In this document: one piece after another, positions 57,921-64,000 of the stretch
Layout of the letters: every line of letters begins with the position of its first letter
Numbering within the stretch: position 1 is the first letter of the stretch
DNA from: Spirometra erinaceieuropaei
Lineage: Eukaryota; Platyhelminthes; Cestoda; Diphyllobothriidea; Diphyllobothriidae
NCBI GenBank assembly: GCA_902702965.1
Contig: CACRXP010000114.1
Span: 245,824-309,823 of the forward strand
Direction: 5' to 3'
Length of the DNA stretch: 64,000 nucleotides
The notes under the pieces: generated by a model
The model's database searches: none
What the model saw: the letters and a program-made list of their open reading frames with translations, nothing else
What the model was told of the DNA's origin: nothing
Program-made: the position numbers and the translations under genes

Positions 57921-59690
57921 GGTTTCCCAACAGTCCCGTGTGCAACCTGACTGCAACCCGCCCCCTTGCGGTGCTAAGAAATTCGTATCTAGTTCTACCT
58001 TATGTGATCAGGTCTTTATGGAAGTGTCCAAGACATAAAAACTACTGACTACGCGAGGTGTTAGAATTTTCCAACCAACGTGGTCTGTTAGCCGCACATA
58101 GTTTGCCTACAGACAGACCCGTACGTGTTCATAATATCTTTTTTCGTTCCCCTCGTGACTACAAGTTGTTTTATTAAAATATATTAATTAAACAGACGAT
58201 GGAGATTTGAGGAGGCCGTTTAGAATCATAAATTAGACGCTGTAGCCCGTGAAGCATGATGACGCAGACCTAAACGTTAAATTATGGGCATCTCAAGCGC
58301 TGTTTACCTCACTTGTACTCCCAACACATTCCAAAAAAATCCTTTTCCACAGAATACGTTTCTGACTAATCACGTCAGGGGAGATGTTTGCAGCCTTGAG
58401 GCGAAATCCAACGTCGCCTTAGATTCTGGAAATTTCCCATGCCATTAACCTCCAAGACTACACCTATGCGTTCGCGCGTCTTTTTCTACCGGAGAGCATT
58501 AATCTTGTGAGGTGATTTTCCATTCTGCGATGAAAAACCATCTTGCTACGCTGAAAAAAGGTACTCTTATGGTGGCATTCACTTATTATATTCCAATTTC
58601 CTAGCCGCTGAGTGACCTTTCAACAAGCGACTTTGCAAACACTGCTATTTCAGTGATTACCGCACCCTCGGAGCCAGGCGAACTTCTCTTCGACTTATTC
58701 AAACGCGTCTTAAACAAGATAAAACGGAAAATTCAATCGAAACCTCCTGAAACCACTTTTGGACACATAATATCATTAATAGGCAGTTGACTAACTGTCA
58801 TGCTTCACTTTACACTAATTCTTGGAGGATATTTACCTGAGGTGGATATAAACTGTCTTTTAAGAAGTTGGCGTGGTTCTGCAATTGTATTTACTCGTTT
58901 GTTTGCGAAATCTGAACTCGACCAAATGAGGCGAATTTACATCCTTTTCTCATTATCGCCTTTCTTCGGAAGACTGCCGCCCTTAACCGACGCACTACCA
59001 CCTTTAAGGCTGCTCATTAAGTTTTATTTAACTGAAAGGTCTCTTTGAGTGCATTTGAAGCGGTTTTCGATTGCCAAAGAATTTTTTGTGAGTTTACACA
59101 TATTTTATGAGGTTGTGATCATAAGTCGACCCGAGACCTGGCATGAGCTCCGTGCCAAGACGGGCAACAGGAGCCTGTCCTACAATGAGGTCAGGAGGGT
59201 GAAAATCTACCTTACGTAAATCTGCACTGCCTATCTGAATCTCTTTGGGCTGTAGATGCGCAGAGTCCAGTGTCAAATCATTTTCCGGGAGAGATCCCTT
59301 AATGCCCCTCCCTCCGCCCCCCCATCTTCTAGTCAGATGTCAGAGGCAATGGCTTCGGACGTTAGGGCAGAAGTCTGGACGAAACCGAACGCATCTCCCT
59401 ATCCGACTGTCTGGTCGGGGAATAAGGAGGTCGGAAGCACCGTCGAATCTCTTGATCCTGTCCGTAGATGAGGTCAGAGCCACGGTAGGGAGGCAACAAC
59501 TGTTTAGGTCGTTTGGCCCTCTTGCTAGATTGTTCCTAGTTTAGAAAGTACGCCTGTGTATTACAGGGAACTGAACTTGGCGGAGAAGCATCCTGCTTGT
59601 TCGACAGGCATATTAAAACATTGGGCAACATAAAGAAGGGAATACTGCCTCTCCCTACCGTCCTCACGGCAGGAAAATTGTACATGTATA
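57921..59690. other. No gene recognised
   Basis: The + frame 58800-59048 and the frames at 59245-59544 have no known motif. Confidence 0.4.
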
Positions 59691-59767
59691 CATATATATA
59701 TTGGAAGATAGGCATCCCAAGAAACATAATTCGAAGAAGTATGAGTCCTTTGGGAAAATGAACAAAC

Positions 59768-59817
59768 TTTATTTCGTAAATTTTCGAGTCTGGTTCCCCA
59801 GCTCGTCTTCAGACGTG
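59768..59817 (-). ncRNA. Hammerhead-like motif, PLE-3 inverted arm
   Basis: Mirror copy of 60596-60645, identical in the core. Confidence 0.5.
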
Positions 59818-60595
59818 TAGTAAGTGTGAAGAAACAGTCAAAATTTAAACAATGCCAAAAAAATCGATATTGCTCTGTCATGACTGACAATGGGTTAATG
59901 CCGTGGGCTGATGTCACGTCGTGATTGGCTATTACCTTTTCAATTTTTCTTTGATACTTGTGTACATGGTATCAAGGTCGATGCGTTGATTGATGCATGA
60001 ATCATCAGAGTGAATGGCCTCTAGGAATTCTCGGCCTTTCTTATATGGGCAGGAACCGACAATGCGTGTTTTATCCCAAGCGAATTTGTGCCCAGTGGCT
60101 CACAAACCGACTACCACGCTACGCAATCAGCTTGTACACCCTAAGAATAGGGTTGGCTATTTGGATAAGAAAGAAGTAGTCTATAAGATTCCGTGTGGCA
60201 CTTGTAATGCAGTGTATTGTGGTCAAACCGGAAAATCCGACTCTACACGCCTACATGAACACCAATTGGCAGTGAAGAGGCGGGACCACTTATCCCAAGT
60301 CGCCATGCATACTCTTGAAACTGGGCACAAATTCGCTTGGGATAAAACACGCATTGTCGGTTCCTGCCCATATAAGAAAGGCCAAGAATTCCTAGAGGCC
60401 ATTCACTCTGATGATTCATGCATCAATCGACGCATCGACCTTGATACCATGTACACAAGTATCAAAGAAAAATTGAAAAGGTAATAGCCAATCACGACGT
60501 GACATCAGCCCACGGCATTAACCCATTGTCAGTCATGACAGAGCAATATCGATTTTTTTGGCATTGTTTAAATTTTGACTGTTTCTTCACACTTA

Positions 60596-60645
60596 CTACA
60601 CGTCTGAAGACGAGCTGGGGAACCAGACTCGAAAATTTACGAAAT
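60596..60645 (+). ncRNA. Hammerhead-like motif, PLE-3 3' end
   Basis: Core CUGAAGA (60604-60610), one extra C, stem II GAG-CUGG/CCAG-CUC with a bulged A and loop GGAA, GAAA (60631-60634), AAUU palindrome as stem III and U at the cleavage position; stem I CGU/ACG is short. Confidence 0.5.
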
Positions 60646-60708
60646 AAAGTTTGTTCATTTTCCCAAAGGACTCATACTTCTTCGAAACATATATATATAT
60701 ATATATAT

Positions 60709-61281
60709 CAGAGGGGAGACGACAGAGTCTGGGGGTAGATTGATACAGCACTGTTTCGGGCTTGTTTGCCTTCATTCCCCCTCTGCTATCATAGCTTGGC
60801 CGACTTCGGCCTGGTAGGTGGTTGCCTGTTCGTGACCCCTATCGCCCATACGAAGCTTGTTTGCTTCGGGAAGCCAATGGATCGGTGTGCGCCCATTCCT
60901 GAGTGAATAAATACCCGATCTGCAGCGACAGAGAATGGCAGGTGGCGAGGCACTGATGAACTTCTGTTCGATGAAGTGCTTATGACCCATCTGGTAGACC
61001 CCAGTGGTGGACCAGCTGCGCCAGGTGCGTCTGGGCGCATGTTTGTGTTTCCGGTACCAGCTGCTGGTGGTCAGGGTTATGATTGGCTGAATGAAGGCAA
61101 ACAAGCCCGAAACAGTGCTGTATCAATCTACCCCCAGACTCTGTCGTCTCCCCTCTGCTATCATAGCTTGGCCGACTTCGGCCTGGTAGGTGGTTGCCTG
61201 TTCGTGACCCCTATCGCCCATACGAAGCTTGTTTGCTTCGGGAAGCCAATGGATCGGTGTGCGCCCATTCCTGAGTGAATA
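60709..61281. mobile_element. Composite element between (AT)n tracts
   Basis: Segment 60709-60776 is the inverted copy of 61090-61157 (68 bp), and 60777-60909 is a direct copy of 61149-61281 (133 bp). In between are 180 bp of single-copy sequence. The layout is inverted-a, b, centre, a, b. Both edges run into AT dinucleotide repeats. It has no coding potential; the family is unknown. Confidence 0.75.
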
Positions 61282-61298
61282 TATATATATATATATAT

Positions 61299-61400
61299 GA
61301 GAAAGTGGAGGCTCTTCGGAAAATTGAGTTGTACTCGTAAATTTTCAAGTCGGTGACACCGACCCGTCGTCAGACGAAATGAACAGAGGGAAAGTGCAGT
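61299..61400 (-). mobile_element. PLE-2-type 3' end with hammerhead-like motif
   Basis: Follows an (AT)n tract. On the - strand the core CUGACGA is at 61373-61367, one extra C, stem II GGGUCGGU/ACCGACUU (8 bp), GAAA, AAUU, U, then ACGAG pairing with UUCGU (5-bp stem I). It is the best paired of the PLE-2 group. Confidence 0.6.
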
Positions 61401-61482
61401 CAGCAGACTAGGTCGGCTGGCGCGACAGGATGAATAACTGATGAATAACTGAAGTAGTATACATTTCGAGATGATATAATGA

Positions 61483-61602
61483 AAGAGGAAAGTCCATCGG
61501 AAATAGAGTTTTACTCGTAAATTTTCGAGCTGGTTGCACCAACTCTATTTCTATTTCCGACGGACTTTCTCCTTTCATTATATCTTCTCCGAATGCATAC
61601 CA
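61483..61602. mobile_element. Hairpin of two PLE-2 ends
   Basis: 'ctatttccgacggactttct' and its inverted form enclose the partial hammerhead 3' half. The 5' core is absent. Confidence 0.65.
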
Positions 61603-61620
61603 CTTCAGTTATTCAACATA

Positions 61621-62611
61621 CAGTGAGTGACCTATCTCATGAAATATTGGCTGAAATTCTGAAATGCGTTTTCGATTAGGAAGGATTACTTGGTCGCGAT
61701 TGTACTACTGACTATCTTGCGGCATTCTCTTATAACATTTCGGACTCGGCAAGATGTCGGCTTTTAAAAGCACCTCTTTTCAATCTCCTGTAGAGAGCGT
61801 ACTCGGTAATGACTACTTAAGTAGCATGCATTTTTCCCATTGATTTTCGATGGTCTTACAAATTCAAATATATTTTATAGAAACCATAAATTAAAATATG
61901 CTTTCTTTCAGTCAATCAATAGCGAATCACGTGTTCTTTATATTTTATACTCAAGGATGGAGAATAATTAGGTTTTAGAAAAGTTTCTAATTATGAAACT
62001 TTTTAAGACCACGAAATGTCAATTCACATACAATCGTACCTGGCCGTTTACCACTGCTTCTCACGAAATGAACAACATGGTCCGCATCCACTGCAAAATT
62101 TTATGGACTCTGCATGATATCTCTTTAATTGCATAGAAAAATATGGGATTTTCTTTACGCGGAACGCACGCACCTTGCAGACTGAAATTACTAAGCTCTA
62201 ATGCAACGAATGATCAGGTTCCAAATTATTCGGCAATTGGAAAACTTTTTTTAAAACCTAATTATACTTCTTCCTTAAGTATAAAATATAAAGAACACGT
62301 GATTCGCTATTGATTGACTAAAAGAAAGCATATTTTAATTTATGGTTTCTATAAAATATATTTGAATTTGTAAGACCATCGAAAATCAATAGGAAAAATG
62401 CATGCTACTTAAGTAGTCATTTTTTACCGAGTACGCTCTCTACAGGAGATTGAAAAGAGGTGCTTTTAAAAGCCGACATCTTGCCGAGTCCGAAATGTTA
62501 TAAGAGAATGCCGCAAGATAGTCAGTATACAATCGCGACCAAGTAATCCTTCCTAATCGAAAACGCATTTCAGAATTTCAGCCAATATTTCATGAGATAG
62601 GTCACTCACTG
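61621..62611. mobile_element. Palindromic element family B, complete reference copy
   Basis: 991 bp. CAGTGAGTGACCTATCTC at the left, GAGATAGGTCACTCACTG at the right, TA at 61619-61620 and 62612-62613. The arms match at nearly every base over about 450 bp. No open frame. Inserted between a PLE-2 end and the PLE-2 N-terminal fragment. Confidence 0.9.
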
Positions 62612-62639
62612 TATATTTGGGCGTCAAACGCTTATTCTT

Positions 62640-63650
62640 ATCAGACGTTGGGAGAAGTTTGCGCAGAGAGAGGCTACAACCTTCGAACAGTCGAGTTTTC
62701 TTCACCGCTGTCGCGATCATGGCATTCTTCTGAAGTCTCTTCGTTTTAAACCCACACTGCCCAATGAGGCTGGGAAGTCACTCGCTCGAAAATATGGATT
62801 CCGTGTTTTGAGTGCGATTATATCTGACGTCCACCATCGTCTTCAGCGATTTGAGGCGATAATCTCCGACCTAAAGAGCCGGTGTGTTTCAGCCCTGCCT
62901 GAAGACATTTTCGAACATTTACTGCAGCGCATAGATGCCACCGCCAAACATGCTCGTATGAAGAAGCGGACCGATCTTCAAGAGATGCTCCAAGCTCTTC
63001 TCCGTCCGACAAATGACAGAAACATATCTGTGAGAGTTGTCAACCGCCGAATCAAGCCTGTTGTCTAAAGGAATACGGTTCGGTCATGTCGATGCTGCGC
63101 CTACGCGACCCCTTATCTCTCGTGTTTGTACACGCTCTTGATTATGACCATCGTTTCAATTGGGACGGTACCGAAGTGGTCGCCATGGCTAACACCAAAC
63201 ATGCACGGGAATTCGTCGGAGCTTGGCACTCCGGTGCAGATAGCATTAACCGTCATGTTGACCTAGATGTCCACTACGAGGGTCTCCGATCACGGTGGAC
63301 TGACTGGCGCCCACCTTAAGAATAACAACAGCTAATGCGTGCCCGGACATGAATGATCTCGCCGACACGCCATTCCTCCCTCCCTGCGCTACTCCCCCCT
63401 CCCCCCCCCCAGCACGGTGAACCACAGCTGGGACCCACAACACCTACCCTCACCTCCTGCACCCATCACAACACGATGCACACCTCCCCCTCACAAGGTC
63501 GTCTGCTTACCCCTCTGTCTGCGTCCTCAACCGGCAGTGTGACAATGCCACCTCTCACATTCCACTTTGTCTGACGACGGGTTGGTGCAACCAGCTCGAA
63601 AATTTACGAGTAAAACTCTATTTCCGACGGACTTTCTCCTTTCTTATATA
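62640..63650 (+). pseudogene. PLE-2 with internal deletion
   Basis: 62660-63065 reads 'RWEKFAQREATTFEQSSFLH' through 'GILLKSLRFKPTLPNEAGKS' and 'HHRLQRFEAIISDLKSRCVS', the N-terminal region before the reverse transcriptase in PLEs. At about 63065-63085 it jumps to the C-terminal segment ('RDPLSLVFVHALDYDHRFNW', 'VAMANTKHAREFVGAW', 'NRHVDLDVHYEGLRSR', stop at 63317). Reverse transcriptase and GIY-YIG core are gone. The 3' UTR includes a hammerhead-like motif at 63565-63615 (CUGACGA at 63571-63577, 8-bp stem II with loop GCA). Confidence 0.75.
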
Positions 63651-63654
63651 TAGA

Positions 63655-63960
63655 TATGAAAAAATAGAAGAGGTTCTTCGGAAAAGTCGAGTTTTACTCG
63701 TGAATTTTCGAGCTGGTAACACCAACCCGTCGTCAGATGAAATGAAAACGAGGGAGAAAGTTATGTAGTCACAGTAGACCAGTTGGTTTGTTAGGACAGA
63801 ACAGACCACTGACGTGTGAGGGGGTGGTGGGTGGGCTCCCGAGGTCATGGTAGGTCCCTGAGTGAATTGCGGCATGGTTGGTGTCACCAGCTCGAAAATT
63901 CACGAGTAAAACTCGACTTTTCCGAAGAACCTCTTCTATTTTTTCATTATATCTACTCGG
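63655..63960. mobile_element. Inverted pair of PLE-2 ends
   Basis: 63655-63745 (-) and 63877-63960 (+) are inverted copies of the PLE-2 terminus ('cgagttttactcgtgaattt' and its complement) around 130 bp of other sequence. The left member has a full hammerhead-like core (63694-63742, -), the right only the 3' half. Confidence 0.7.
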
Positions 63961-63976
63961 AATGCATACCCCCTCT

Positions 63977-64000
63977 GAGTTATATATATATATATATATA
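63977..64000 (+). repeat. (TA)n microsatellite at window edge
   Basis: Dinucleotide TA run to the end of the window, next to a PLE-2 end. Confidence 0.9.

Larger units (their letters stand above)
59729..60690 (+). mobile_element. PLE-3 hairpin-type copy with GIY-YIG
   Basis: Arms 59729-60098 (inverted) and 60323-60684 (forward) are nearly perfect reverse complements. The forward part (60099 on) has an open frame ending at 60484: 'NQLVHPKNRVGYLDKKEVVY', then GIY-YIG 'VYKIPCGTCNAVYCGQTGKS', 'LHEHQLAVKRRDHLSQVAMH', 'LETGHKFAWDKTRIVG' and 'INRRIDLDTMYTSIKEKLKR'. The endonuclease looks intact, but the reverse transcriptase is absent. 'aaacata' at 59722-59728 and 60685-60691 may be the target duplication. 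Flanked by (AT)n. Confidence 0.85.

Noticed and set aside
60953..60982. CUGAUGA inside the composite element as a hammerhead
   Set aside because: Part of the core would be base-paired in the local GCACU/AGUGC hairpin and there is no GAAA in the right place.

Overview
This is eukaryotic DNA, very probably from a flatworm. The evidence is an intron-containing canonical actin gene, a second and very divergent actin-like gene, and a dense mixture of Penelope-like retroelements (PLEs), LINE fragments, tRNA-derived SINEs and long palindromic DNA elements. A large-genome cestode (diphyllobothriidean type) is my best guess. It is an inference from repeat load and element types and is not proved by any single sequence.

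Only two host genes are convincing. A divergent actin-like gene lies on the + strand (exon 1 27829-27945, exon 2 34110-35126, predicted 377 aa). A textbook actin lies on the - strand (exon 1 39853-39978, exon 2 37910-38914, 376 aa) with a TATA box and a perfect CArG box directly upstream. They converge tail to tail and their single coding intron falls at the same place and phase, so they are probably a local duplication in which one copy diverged. The actin-like intron (6.2 kb) is packed with transposable elements; the actin intron is 0.9 kb.

The rest is repeats. (i) At least seven PLE lineages are present as broken 3' parts carrying GIY-YIG endonuclease remnants: 2.6-3.8, 6.1-7.0, 14.4-14.9, 16.3-17.9, 21.8-23.7, 31.8-32.9, 43.4-43.6, 52.3-54.0 and 59.7-63.9 kb. 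Many have an inverted copy of their own 3' end at the 5' side. (ii) Two related families of ~990-bp near-perfect palindromes (called A and B here), flanked by TA, occur as seven full-length copies (one shortened to 873 bp) plus fragments. (iii) A tRNA-Arg(TCT)-like SINE occurs as about ten pieces. (iv) There are two LINE fragments at 43.9-44.9 kb, MITE-like elements (family C), and several unclassified dispersed repeats.

The most striking result is that the SINE and several PLE 3' ends carry sequences that fold by hand as type I hammerhead ribozymes. The SINE hammerhead sits just after the Pol III B box, and successive units in one copy are 327 bp apart. That arrangement resembles the schistosome Sm-alpha elements. 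All foldings were done by eye and no search was run.
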